Made by a program: the position numbers and the translations under genes
Part shown: positions 35,099 through 43,128 of the stretch, piece after piece
How positions within the stretch are numbered: the first letter of the stretch is position 1
Layout of the letters: every line of letters begins with the position of its first letter
Notes under the pieces: model-generated
Told to the model about the DNA's origin: nothing
Seen by the model: only the letters and a program-made list of their open reading frames with translations
The model's database searches: none
DNA from: Paramicrobacterium humi
Lineage (GTDB): Bacteria; Actinomycetota; Actinomycetes; Actinomycetales; Microbacteriaceae
Direction: 5' to 3'
Assembly: GCF_900105715.1 (NCBI RefSeq)
Contig: NZ_FNRY01000001.1
Location: 682,001 to 746,000 of the forward strand
DNA length: 64,000 nt

Positions 35099-35341
35099 GT
35101 GACCACCACAGAGACACGCTCAACCACGACCGCCGCCGAGTATCCGAGTGTGCAGTTGCACCCGCCGCCGACGCGTGCGCAGACCGTTCGACGCTCCCTC
35201 CCGGAGCGCTTCCTACGGGCACTGTTCACGCGACGTCGCGTCGAGCGCGACCCGCACCTGGCTCGGCAGAACGAGATCGAACGTGAGCGACGCGAGCACG
35301 CATACTTCGTGCGCGCCGCGTTCGAGAAGCAGATCAGGTGA
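35099..35341 (+). CDS. Small arginine-rich protein, function unknown
   Basis: An 80-residue basic protein starting at GTG 35099, with AAAGGA eight bases upstream. The first 25 residues are Thr-rich and disordered (TTTETRSTTTAAEYPS), the middle reads RRSLPERFLRALFTRRRVER, and the end is a charged helix rich in Arg and Glu. Short proteins with this layout are common next to unrelated genes in Microbacteriaceae, but I cannot name the family. It may lie in the same transcript as the 25-residue ORF. Confidence 0.5.
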   Translation: MTTTETRSTTTAAEYPSVQLHPPPTRAQTVRRSLPERFLRALFTRRRVERDPHLARQNEIERERREHAYFVRAAFEKQIR

Positions 35342-35449
35342 TGAGTGCGCGCCGGGACCCGCGTCCCGGCGCGCATTCTCCGATTCAGAACCGGTCGCGT
35401 GCCTCCGACGGATAGCATCGGAATCGAGCGAACCTCGAGCGGAGGCACA

Positions 35450-36397
35450 ATGGCGACCTCGAACGAACCGCGTGTGGGCATCTACATCGACTTCGACAAC
35501 ATCGTGATCAGTCGATACGACCAGCTGCACGGTCGCGGGAACTTCCTCAAGAACCACATTCGAACCTTCCGGGTCAGCAGCGAGCCGACCGGCGAGATGG
35601 CGCAATCGATCAGCGCCGCGACCATCGACCTCGGTGCGATCCTCGACTTCGCTTCCTCCTTCGGAACAATCGCTGTCAGCCGCGCATACGCGGACTGGTC
35701 GATTCCCGTCAACTCCGACTACCGACAGCAGCTCATCAAGCGGGCCGTCGACCTGGTGCAGCTGTTCCCCGTCGTCGCATCGATGAAGAACGGCGCCGAT
35801 ATCCGCCTCGCCGTCGATGTCGTCGAGGACCTGTTCCGGCTGCCCGACCTGACGCACGTCGTCATCGTCGCCGGCGACTCGGACTACATCGCCCTCGCCC
35901 AGCGCTGCAAGGTGCTCGGCCGCCACGTCGTCGGCATCGGCGTCGCCGGCGCCACCAGCCGGGCTCTCGCCGCAGCGTGCGACGAGTTCGCCGACTACGA
36001 CGCCCTCCCCGGCGTGAAGCCAGCGGCGGCGCGTGCCCGGAAGGCGAAGACCGTGGTCGAGCCGTCGAAACCGGAGAAGCAGGAACCCGATCAGAAGGAA
36101 CCCGAGCCCGCGAAGCCGCCGAAGAAGCGTCCGTCGAAGAAGTCGAGCCCGCCCAAGACGCCGCAGGATGAGGCTGCCGACCTGCTGGTTCGCGCCCTCG
36201 AGCTGAGTACGGCGAAGAACGACGAGGAGTGGCAGCCGAGCAGCGCCGTCAAGAACCAGATGCTGCGCATGGACCCGACGTTCCAGGAGCGGGCACTCGG
36301 CTTCTCGTCATTCACAGGGTTCGTGAAGTCGCTCGAGACCCTCGTCGAGCTCGACGAGGACCATCCCGCCCGCCGCATCAGGCTCGTGCCGGCCTGA
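35450..36397 (+). CDS. NYN-domain protein with C-terminal OST-HTH/LOTUS domain
   Basis: A 315-residue protein. Residues 1-190 form an NYN/PIN-like nuclease fold: VGIYIDFDNIVISR near the N-terminus with the first acidic pair, RLAVDVVEDLFRL near residue 125 and VIVAGDSDYIALAQRC near 140, giving the acidic metal site. A Lys/Pro/Glu-rich linker spans about residues 195-245. The C-terminal 70 residues (AADLLVRALELS to RRIRLVPA) match an OST-HTH/LOTUS fold, which binds RNA in other proteins. It is probably an RNA-processing or RNA-decay enzyme. GGAGG precedes the ATG at 35450. Confidence 0.85.
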   Translation: MATSNEPRVGIYIDFDNIVISRYDQLHGRGNFLKNHIRTFRVSSEPTGEMAQSISAATIDLGAILDFASSFGTIAVSRAYADWSIPVNSDYRQQLIKRAVDLVQLFPVVASMKNGADIRLAVDVVEDLFRLPDLTHVVIVAGDSDYIALAQRCKVLGRHVVGIGVAGATSRALAAACDEFADYDALPGVKPAAARARKAKTVVEPSKPEKQEPDQKEPEPAKPPKKRPSKKSSPPKTPQDEAADLLVRALELSTAKNDEEWQPSSAVKNQMLRMDPTFQERALGFSSFTGFVKSLETLVELDEDHPARRIRLVPA

Positions 36398-36412
36398 GCG
36401 CGCGCAAAGCGA

Positions 36413-37420
36413 TCAGTCGGGGAGGATGACGGTCTTGATTCCTGCGCCTGACCGCACGTTGTCGAAGGCCTCGGACCAGCGGGAAACGGGCACGCGGGCC
36501 GTCACGAGCGGACCGAGACTCACGCGGCCCTGTTCGATCAGCGCCATCGCCCGGCGCCACGACGCGGGCGTCGACGCGAATCCGCTCGTCACCGTGAGCT
36601 CCTTGTAGAGAACGAGGTCGAACGGGATCGAGACCTCTCGGCCGAAGATCCCCACTTGCACGTAGCGGCCTCCCCGTCGCGCCGCTCGCAAGGCCGCGGC
36701 CGCGCCCGGCGCGCTGCCGGAGCATTCGATGACGACGTCGAAAGCCTCCGCGGGAGGGACCTCCGTCGTCACGGCGAGACCGAGGGACGCCGCAACCTCC
36801 AGGCGACTCGCGTCCGCAGGCAGGCCGGCGAGCGTGACGCGCCCGCCCGAAGCCGCCGCGACTTGCGCGGCGAGCTGCCCCATCGCGCCGGGGCCCGTGA
36901 CGAGCACGCGGTCCCCCGGGCTCACGACGGCGGGGTCGCACAGGCATTGGGCGACGCACGCGAGGGGCTCGGAGAGCACGCCGTCTATGTCGCCGAGCCC
37001 CGGCGGAAGCGGGTGCAGGCTGCCGACCGGGACCACGACATGGGAGGCGAACCCGCCGTTCTCGAAGGAGCCGATCGAGCGCCTGCTCGGACACAGGTTG
37101 ACGCGACCGTCCCTGCACCAGTCGCAGCTGCCACACGTGCTGAAGTACGTCTCGGTTGCCACCCGCCGGCCGAGCAGCCCGGCATCGGCGTCGTCGCCGA
37201 CCTGGTCGACCGCGCCGAGGATCTCGTGCCCCATCACCACGGGGGACTCGTACCCGTACTCGTCGCGCGCGATGTGCACGTCGGTTCCGCACACACCGGT
37301 CGCGACAACGCGGAGCCGCGCGAACCCGGGCGCCGCGGAGGGCACGGGGATCTCGCGCAGCTCGACGCCGGCCTCGCCCGCGGCGGCCTTCACGACGGCG
37401 AGAGTGCGCTCTGGCGGCAT
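36413..37420 (-). CDS. Zinc-dependent sugar/polyol dehydrogenase
   Basis: Medium-chain dehydrogenase of 335 residues. The catalytic-zinc cysteine is in TGVCGTDVH near residue 44 and the histidine/glutamate in MGHEILG near 64. A structural-zinc motif with closely spaced cysteines is seen in TCGSCDWCRDGRVNLC near 97-112. The NAD-binding segment is VLVTGPGAMGQLAAQ near 170. It resembles sorbitol or threonine dehydrogenases. The gene follows the second permease of the adjacent importer by four bases, so it probably oxidises the imported sugar or polyol. Confidence 0.88.
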   Translation of the reverse strand: MPPERTLAVVKAAAGEAGVELREIPVPSAAPGFARLRVVATGVCGTDVHIARDEYGYESPVVMGHEILGAVDQVGDDADAGLLGRRVATETYFSTCGSCDWCRDGRVNLCPSRRSIGSFENGGFASHVVVPVGSLHPLPPGLGDIDGVLSEPLACVAQCLCDPAVVSPGDRVLVTGPGAMGQLAAQVAAASGGRVTLAGLPADASRLEVAASLGLAVTTEVPPAEAFDVVIECSGSAPGAAAALRAARRGGRYVQVGIFGREVSIPFDLVLYKELTVTSGFASTPASWRRAMALIEQGRVSLGPLVTARVPVSRWSEAFDNVRSGAGIKTVILPD

Positions 37421-37424
37421 CCGA

Positions 37425-38294
37425 TCACCCCTTCGTCGCCCCGGCCGTGAGACCGGAGACGATGTACTTCTGCGCGAACAGGGCGATGACGATGATCGGC
37501 AGGGTCATGATGACGGCGGCCGCCATGATCGCTCCCCAGTCGATGCTCGCGTACGACACGAAGTCGAAGACCGCTACCGGGAGCGTCTTCGTGTGCGCGC
37601 CCGAGAGCACGAGGGCGAACATGAAGTTGTTCCACGAGAAGATGAACGACAGGATGCCGGCCGTCGCGATGCCCGGCACCGAGAGCGGGAGAAGGATTCG
37701 CAGGAACGCGCCGATGGGGGTGAGTCCGTCGACGAGCGACGCCTCCTCGAGCTCGAGCGGCATGGAGTCGAAGAACGACATCATGATGTACACGCTGATC
37801 GGAATCAGGATGAACATGTGCGAGATGACGAGCACGCCGTAGCCGCCGACCCAGCCGAGATTCGCGAACACGTAGTACCACGGCACGAGCAGGCTCACGC
37901 CGGGGATGATGCGCGCGAGCAGAACGAGGAGCGCAGACTTCTGCATGTTGAAGCGGCTCATCGAGTAGGCGGCGGGGACTCCGATGATGAGCGAGATTCC
38001 CGTCGACAGGAACGCGACGATGAAGCTGTTCCAGACGAAGTTCACGTAGTTGTCGTTGCCGAGCACGTGCTGGTAGTTGTCGATGATCGGGGTGAAGATG
38101 AACGCCTTCGATGTGTCGTGAAGGTCGACGTTCGTCTTGAACGAGGCGAGGACCATCCAGGCGAGAGGCACGAGGAACATGAGCACGACGAGCACGATCA
38201 TGGTGCCGCGGAACCCCGAGTAGGCGCGCACCCGCGCGGGGTGCTTGCGACGTGCGACGTCTGCGGCGGCGCGCGTGGCCACGGTCTCGGTCAT
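37425..38294 (-). CDS. ABC sugar permease, MalG type
   Basis: A 289-residue membrane subunit with six hydrophobic segments. The EAA loop is LELEEASLVDGLTPIGAFLR near residue 190. The ATG at 38294 has AAGGGAG upstream and overlaps the stop of the partner permease; a longer in-frame start lies inside that gene and was rejected. It is followed by the dehydrogenase. The operon order is binding protein, permease, permease, dehydrogenase, with the ATPase absent, as in importers that share one ATPase. Confidence 0.9.
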   Translation of the reverse strand: MTETVATRAAADVARRKHPARVRAYSGFRGTMIVLVVLMFLVPLAWMVLASFKTNVDLHDTSKAFIFTPIIDNYQHVLGNDNYVNFVWNSFIVAFLSTGISLIIGVPAAYSMSRFNMQKSALLVLLARIIPGVSLLVPWYYVFANLGWVGGYGVLVISHMFILIPISVYIMMSFFDSMPLELEEASLVDGLTPIGAFLRILLPLSVPGIATAGILSFIFSWNNFMFALVLSGAHTKTLPVAVFDFVSYASIDWGAIMAAAVIMTLPIIVIALFAQKYIVSGLTAGATKG

Positions 38295-39214
38295 AGCTTC
38301 GCTCCCTTCCCTCGGAATGTGAGGAGCCACATGATGAGCAGGATCATGAGGAAGAAGATGATGAGAACCGCGGAGGCCGTTCCGAAGTCGTTGTACTGGA
38401 AGCTCAAGCCGTACACGTAGATGTTGAGCGTCTCGGCCTCATGGAACGACCCGCCGCCTTGGCCCTTCACGACGTAGAGCAGGTCGAAGGTCTTGAGCGC
38501 GTCGATCGAGCGCAGCAGGATCGCGACGAGAACGACGGGCCGCAGCAGCGGGAGCGTGACGAACCAGAAGCGCTGCCACGCGTTGGCGCCATCGATGCGC
38601 GCCGCCTCGTCGGGTTCGTCGGAGAGGGAGGTGAGCCCGGCGAGCAGGATTATCGCGATCATCGGGGTGAACTCCCAGATATCGACGAAGATCAGCGTCG
38701 GGAGCGTCGTGGCCGGTTCGGAGAACCAGGGTTGGGGCGGGATGCCGAACCAGGACAGGAACTGGTTCGCGAACCCGATGTTCGGCTCGAAGATCAGTCG
38801 CCACATCATCGCGATCGCGACGGGCGTCGCGACGAACGGGAGCAGGATCGCGACGCGCACCCAGCGCTGCGCCTTGAACGGCCGCCAGAGCAGAAGGGCG
38901 ATGAGCATTCCCGCGACGAGTTCGACGGCGAGTGCGCCGAACGTGAAGACGCCCGTGCGCAGGACGGCGGGCCAGAATCTGTCGACGTCGCCGAGCACCT
39001 CGATGTAGTTCTCGATGCCGATGAAGTCGGCGGGACGCCGGACGGAGCCTTTGGCGTCGGTGAGGCTCAAATAGATGGTCCAGCCGATCGGGAATCCGAT
39101 CAGGATGGCCGTGAAGATCATCGCCGGCGCCGCGAACAGCCACTTGCGGTGCGCGTTCACCCAGCGAGAGACCCGCTCTTTTGCGGGCAGGTCCGCCTGT
39201 GCGGTCAGAGACAT
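38291..39214 (-). CDS. ABC sugar permease, MalF type
   Basis: A 307-residue permease. The N-terminal hydrophobic segment KWLFAAPAMIFTAILIGFPI starts near residue 24, and the docking loop reads DEPDEAARIDGANAWQRFW near 205. The motif YLSLTDAKGS near residue 48 is a common opening of polyol and sugar permeases. The gene follows the binding-protein gene after an 85-bp gap that contains a strong stem-loop. Substrate unknown. Confidence 0.9.
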   Translation of the reverse strand: MSLTAQADLPAKERVSRWVNAHRKWLFAAPAMIFTAILIGFPIGWTIYLSLTDAKGSVRRPADFIGIENYIEVLGDVDRFWPAVLRTGVFTFGALAVELVAGMLIALLLWRPFKAQRWVRVAILLPFVATPVAIAMMWRLIFEPNIGFANQFLSWFGIPPQPWFSEPATTLPTLIFVDIWEFTPMIAIILLAGLTSLSDEPDEAARIDGANAWQRFWFVTLPLLRPVVLVAILLRSIDALKTFDLLYVVKGQGGGSFHEAETLNIYVYGLSFQYNDFGTASAVLIIFFLMILLIMWLLTFRGKGAKL

Positions 39215-39259
39215 GTCAGCTTCTCACTCGTGTCGTGTGGCCTCGGCCGGCACGGAGCC

Positions 39260-39291
39260 GCGGGAGCCGGGCCAAGTCGCCCGGCTCCCGC
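39260..39291 (-). terminator. Intergenic stem-loop after the binding-protein gene
   Basis: A perfect 13-bp stem, GCGGGAGCCGGGC (39260-39272) with GCCCGGCTCCCGC (39279-39291), around a 6-nt loop. It begins eight bases after the binding-protein stop codon. There is no T-run. The arrangement matches those at 4761-4790 and 26598-26633. Confidence 0.72.
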
Positions 39292-39299
39292 CGCACCCT

Positions 39300-40595
39300 C
39301 TACTTCTCGTCGTCCAGCAGCTGCTGGAACTTCTTGCTCGCCTCGTCGGCGGCGGAGTCGGAGTCGCCTCCCGTTATCGCCGTCACGATGGGCGCACCAA
39401 CGATCTCACGAGCCTCGGCCACTCCGACGACGAGCGGCCGGTCGTTGCCGACACCGTTCTTGCCGTTCTCGGCGATGGCCTTCGCGAGCTCGTCAGGGAA
39501 GCTCGAAGTGCCTTCCGGGTCGTCCCAGACCGAAGTGCGCGCACTCGGCACGCCCGCCTTCTGGATCTCGAGTGTCATCTCGGGGCTCGTCGCCCACTTG
39601 ATGAACTTCCACGCGTTGTCCTGGTTCTCCGACGCCGAGTTGATGCCAAGGGCCCACGCGGCAACGTTGTACGGCTTGGATCCGGCGGGTCCCTCGGGGA
39701 ACGGAGCGAAGCCGACCTGGTCGCCGACCTTCGACTTGTCCGGGTTGTACACGTTCTCGTACAGGCTCGAGGCATCGACCCAGAATCCGGCGTTGCCCTG
39801 CGCGAAGATGGCCGCCGACTCGGGCCAGCTCATGTCGGTGCTGATCTGGTCAGGACCGTAGTCGTGCAGGAGCTTCCCGTAGAACGCGTACGCCTCCTTG
39901 GCGGCGTCGCTGTCGATGGCGGAGTTGCCATCGCCGTCGACCCAGTCCCCGCCGAAGCTGTACAGGAATCCGGAGAACTGCGTCACCGCGGCAGAGGCCT
40001 GGCTGCGTGCCACGATGCCGGCGACGCCCGGGTTCTGCTCCTTTATCGCCTTGGCGGCCGCCTCAAGCTCGTCCATGGTGCCGGGAACGTCGAGCCCCGC
40101 CTTCTCGAGCAGATCCTTGCGGTAGTAGAGCATCTCGTTCTCGGTGATCATCGGCACGCCGACGACCTCGTCCTCGTACGTCGTCAGGCCGACGGGGCCG
40201 GCCTGGAAGTCGCTCCAGTTCCAGTCCTTGTCGCTCTTCACCTTGTCGGTCAGGTCGGCGAAGTAGCCGTTCTGGCCGAAGAGCTTGCCCACCTGGAGAG
40301 GGCGGTACATCATGACGTCGACGTCGCTCGATCCGGCGTTGAGCTTGACCTTGTAGCTGTCGGCGAGCTGATCCTCGCTCAGCTGATTGACGACGACCTT
40401 GAGTCCGGACTCCTTCTCGAAGTCCTTGATCTTCTTCTTGACCACATCGGTCCAGACGTGGTTGGCGAGCGTCACGTTGAGGGTCTTCGACCCCTCGTCG
40501 CCGCCCCCGCCGCCGCTGCTGCAGGCGGCGAGTCCCGCCGTGAGCAGTGCCGCCACCGACAGGGCGGCGAGTCGCTTTATCGATCCATGCTTCAT
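39300..40595 (-). CDS. ABC transporter sugar-binding lipoprotein, substrate unknown
   Basis: A 431-residue extracellular binding protein. The signal sequence ends in lipobox GLAAC near residue 25, then a glycine run. The mature fold starts KTLNVTLANHVWTDVVKKKI, typical of family-1 oligosaccharide/polyol binding proteins. FADLTDKVKSDKDWNW and TEWAT-like features of the C-lobe (WKFIKWATSPEMTLEI) agree. The ATG at 40595 has AGGAGG upstream. The divergent short-chain dehydrogenase and the operon's zinc dehydrogenase suggest a polyol or deoxy-sugar ligand. Confidence 0.88.
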   Translation of the reverse strand: MKHGSIKRLAALSVAALLTAGLAACSSGGGGGDEGSKTLNVTLANHVWTDVVKKKIKDFEKESGLKVVVNQLSEDQLADSYKVKLNAGSSDVDVMMYRPLQVGKLFGQNGYFADLTDKVKSDKDWNWSDFQAGPVGLTTYEDEVVGVPMITENEMLYYRKDLLEKAGLDVPGTMDELEAAAKAIKEQNPGVAGIVARSQASAAVTQFSGFLYSFGGDWVDGDGNSAIDSDAAKEAYAFYGKLLHDYGPDQISTDMSWPESAAIFAQGNAGFWVDASSLYENVYNPDKSKVGDQVGFAPFPEGPAGSKPYNVAAWALGINSASENQDNAWKFIKWATSPEMTLEIQKAGVPSARTSVWDDPEGTSSFPDELAKAIAENGKNGVGNDRPLVVGVAEAREIVGAPIVTAITGGDSDSAADEASKKFQQLLDDEK

Positions 40596-40658
40596 TGCGT
40601 TGACCTCCTGAGCTGTGCCTCGTTGCACCGTACGGGCACCAAAGCACCCTCCTTCGAG

Positions 40659-40680
40659 GGTATATAGAATAAGTAATACC
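40659..40680. promoter_or_regulatory. Operator-like repeat in the divergent promoter region
   Basis: GGTAT (40659-40663) and ATACC (40676-40680) bracket an AT-rich 12-bp spacer in the 143-bp region between the divergent binding-protein and short-chain dehydrogenase genes. It is the only clearly AT-rich patch here and probably holds one promoter plus the binding site of the FadR-type regulator at 41554-42357. Confidence 0.5.
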
Positions 40681-40738
40681 TATCAACGACGTGACCAAAT
40701 CGTGACCGCGACTCACGGGCACGGGCAACGGAGCCAGC

Positions 40739-41557
40739 ATGCAGATAGATCTAGGCGGCAAGGTCGCCATCGTCACCGGAGCCGGCAGGGGCATCGGCCG
40801 GGAGATCACCCTCGCGCTCGCGAGGGAAGGCGTCATCACCGTCGCCCTCGACCTGAACTCGACGGACCTCGAGAACCTCTCACGCGAGGTCGAGGCCATC
40901 ACGCCCGACGCCATGCACGCGGTGTGCGACGTTCGAGACGCCGACGGGATCCGCTCGATCGTTGACACGGCGAGCGAGAACCTCGGAGGGATCGACATCC
41001 TCGTCAACAATGCGGGCGTCGTCGGCGACGCCCTCGTCGACGAACTCGACGAGGGAACGTGGGATCTCATTCAGGACGTCAACGTCAAGGGCACCTTCCT
41101 GATGTGCCGCGCGGTGATCCCGCACATGAAGCGACGTGGTTCAGGGCGCATCATCAACGCGGCATCCTTCGCCGCGATATCGCCGCGCGTCGGGAGCATC
41201 GCGTACGCCACGTCGAAGGCCGCCGTCGCGCACTTCACCCGCGGGCTCGCGGGTGAAGTCGGGCCGTGGAACATCACCGTCAACGCGTATGCGCCGGGCA
41301 TGATCCCGACGGCGATGAACCACTTCGCGGAGCTGCCCGACGACAAGAAGGCCGAGCTTCTCGACACGCTCACGCTTCGCCGCTGGGGCAGCGCCGCTGA
41401 CATCGCGAACCTCATCTGCTTTCTCAGCTCCGATCAGGCCTCGTACATCACCGGCACCCTCATCGACGTGAGCGGAGGGAAGCTCGCGACCCAGATCCCG
41501 TCTGAGGCGTATGACCGATTCAACGCGTACGGCGAGGAGGGCGTCGATCCGGCATGA
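40739..41557 (+). CDS. Short-chain dehydrogenase of the sugar/polyol cluster
   Basis: A 272-residue NAD(P)-dependent oxidoreductase. The cofactor loop is VTGAGRGIGREI near residue 13, NNAGVVGD near 92, the catalytic serine in NAASFAAIS near 145 and Tyr/Lys in YATSKAA near 160. It resembles the FabG-like dehydrogenases that act on sugars and sugar acids. Divergent from the importer operon and overlapping the regulator gene (ATGA). It probably takes the second oxidation or reduction step of the imported compound. Confidence 0.88.
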   Translation: MQIDLGGKVAIVTGAGRGIGREITLALAREGVITVALDLNSTDLENLSREVEAITPDAMHAVCDVRDADGIRSIVDTASENLGGIDILVNNAGVVGDALVDELDEGTWDLIQDVNVKGTFLMCRAVIPHMKRRGSGRIINAASFAAISPRVGSIAYATSKAAVAHFTRGLAGEVGPWNITVNAYAPGMIPTAMNHFAELPDDKKAELLDTLTLRRWGSAADIANLICFLSSDQASYITGTLIDVSGGKLATQIPSEAYDRFNAYGEEGVDPA

Positions 41558-42357
41558 GCGATTCGCCAGCCGACCCTGGACCGCACGGGCTCGCGCCCGT
41601 CAGCTCGCGCTACGGCCTGCAGCGCGGCAACGGGCTGTATGACCGCGTCGTCGCGGACGTCGGAGGGCGCATCGTGTCGGGGGAACTCGCGCCGGGCACG
41701 ACGATCTACGTCGACCAGGTCTGCGAGCAGCTCGGCATCTCGCGCTCGGTCGTGCGCGAGGCGATGCGCACACTGAGCGCGATGGGGCTCGTGGAGTCAA
41801 GACCGCAGCGCGGCACCCGCGTGCAGCCGCGTGAAGCGTGGGATCTGCTCAACCCCCGGATCGTCGAGTGGCGGGGCGAGGGACCGGAGTACCTGCAGCA
41901 GATGCTCGAGCTGCTCGAGCTCCGGCTGGGGGTGGAGCAGGCGGCAGCGCACTTCGCGGCCGAGCGCATGAGCGACCAGGCGCGCACCGAGATCGTCGCC
42001 GCGGGGCACCTCATGCAGCGCAGCTTCGAGCAGCAGGACGCGTACACCTTCTTTTGCGCCGACGCGGAGATCCACCGGCTCATGCTCGAGGGCAGCGGCA
42101 ACGCCGTGATTGCGCAGTTCGCCGGGACGGTCACGACGGCGCTGCGCATTCGCGGCAGCCATGAGTCGCGCTCATACTCCGCCGCGCAGAGCCTTGACGC
42201 TCGTTCGGCGAATCGGCACCTTCAGCTGGCCGAGGCCCTTGCGGCGCACGACGCTGCGGCGGCGCAGAACGCGGTGTCCGCGATCATCTTCGCGACGCTC
42301 GCGGAGACCGAGCACATCCTCGCGGTGCGCCGGCAGGATCGCCCGCGAGCACGCTGA
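41554..42357 (+). CDS. FadR-subfamily GntR regulator of the sugar/polyol cluster
   Basis: A 267-residue regulator. The winged helix reads LYDRVVADVGGRIVSGELAP and then YVDQVCEQLGISRSVVREAM near residues 28-75. The C-terminal all-helical FCD domain carries the metal-ligand pattern with DAEIHRLMLEGSGNAVI near 165 and NRHLQLAEALAAHD near 225. Such FCD regulators usually sense small carboxylates or sugar acids. It is translationally coupled to the dehydrogenase and probably binds the GGTAT/ATACC site. Confidence 0.88.
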   Translation: MSDSPADPGPHGLAPVSSRYGLQRGNGLYDRVVADVGGRIVSGELAPGTTIYVDQVCEQLGISRSVVREAMRTLSAMGLVESRPQRGTRVQPREAWDLLNPRIVEWRGEGPEYLQQMLELLELRLGVEQAAAHFAAERMSDQARTEIVAAGHLMQRSFEQQDAYTFFCADAEIHRLMLEGSGNAVIAQFAGTVTTALRIRGSHESRSYSAAQSLDARSANRHLQLAEALAAHDAAAAQNAVSAIIFATLAETEHILAVRRQDRPRAR

Positions 42358-43092
42358 TCACTTGCCGTAGGAGTGGCTGTTCACGGGCGAGACGACGAGT
42401 TCGTTGATGCAGACCTCTCGCGGCGAGTCGAGAACGAACCGCACGGCGCGTGCGACGTCATCCGGTGTCAGCATGCGGCTGCGCGCAGCGGCATCCGGAA
42501 CCGTCGGCCGCTTGTCGACGAACTCCGTGTCGATGTCGCCCGGGCAGATGAGGCTCGCGCTGATGCCGTTCGCGCTCTCCTGGTCGTTGAGCGACTCGGT
42601 GAGCGGCCGCAGCGCGGTCTTGCTCGCCGAGTAGGCGACGCCGGCGCCGCGGCCGTAGGTCCAGCCGGCCCACGATGAGATGACCACGACGCGGCCGCCG
42701 CCGGCCTCCCGCATTCCGGGCAGGATGCCGCTGATGCCGCGCGCGACGGATGTGAGGTTGGTTTCGACCACCGCTTGGAACTCGGCGATCTCGAGCTGGT
42801 CCCAGTGGCGCTTCGCGACGTTGAGTCCCGCGCAGAACACGGCCTCGGTGATCGTGCCATGCTCACTGGCAATGCGCTCGAGCGCCGCGGCCGTCGACGC
42901 GGCGTCCGCCGCATCCATCGGCACGGCGACGGCGGTGCCGCCGCGTTCGCGCACGCTCGCGCACACCTCCTCGAGCACGGAGGCGCGGCGCCCGCTGAGC
43001 ACGAGCGTTCGATCGGATGCCGCCAGCGCGAGCGCGCTCGATCGGCCGACCCCCGACGTGGCTCCGACGATCCAGGTGACGGTGCTGCTCAT
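42358..43092 (-). CDS. Short-chain dehydrogenase
   Basis: A 244-residue oxidoreductase with cofactor loop VGATSGVGRSSALAL near residue 9, catalytic serine in VVISSWAGW near 138 and Tyr/Lys in YSASKTAL near 154. AGGAGGAG precedes the ATG. It ends one base after the stop of the convergent GntR gene. The YdfG/serine-dehydrogenase-like group is the closest match by eye. No operon partner; substrate unknown. Confidence 0.87.
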   Translation of the reverse strand: MSSTVTWIVGATSGVGRSSALALAASDRTLVLSGRRASVLEEVCASVRERGGTAVAVPMDAADAASTAAALERIASEHGTITEAVFCAGLNVAKRHWDQLEIAEFQAVVETNLTSVARGISGILPGMREAGGGRVVVISSWAGWTYGRGAGVAYSASKTALRPLTESLNDQESANGISASLICPGDIDTEFVDKRPTVPDAAARSRMLTPDDVARAVRFVLDSPREVCINELVVSPVNSHSYGK

Positions 43093-43128
43093 GCTCTCCT
43101 CCTCGTGGTGCTTGCGACAGTCGCCACC

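Noticed and set aside
34984-35286. 100-codon frame within the gap after the hydroxyacid dehydrogenase
   Set aside because: His/Arg/Cys-rich product, no ribosome site, and it overlaps the better-supported small gene at 35099 in another frame.
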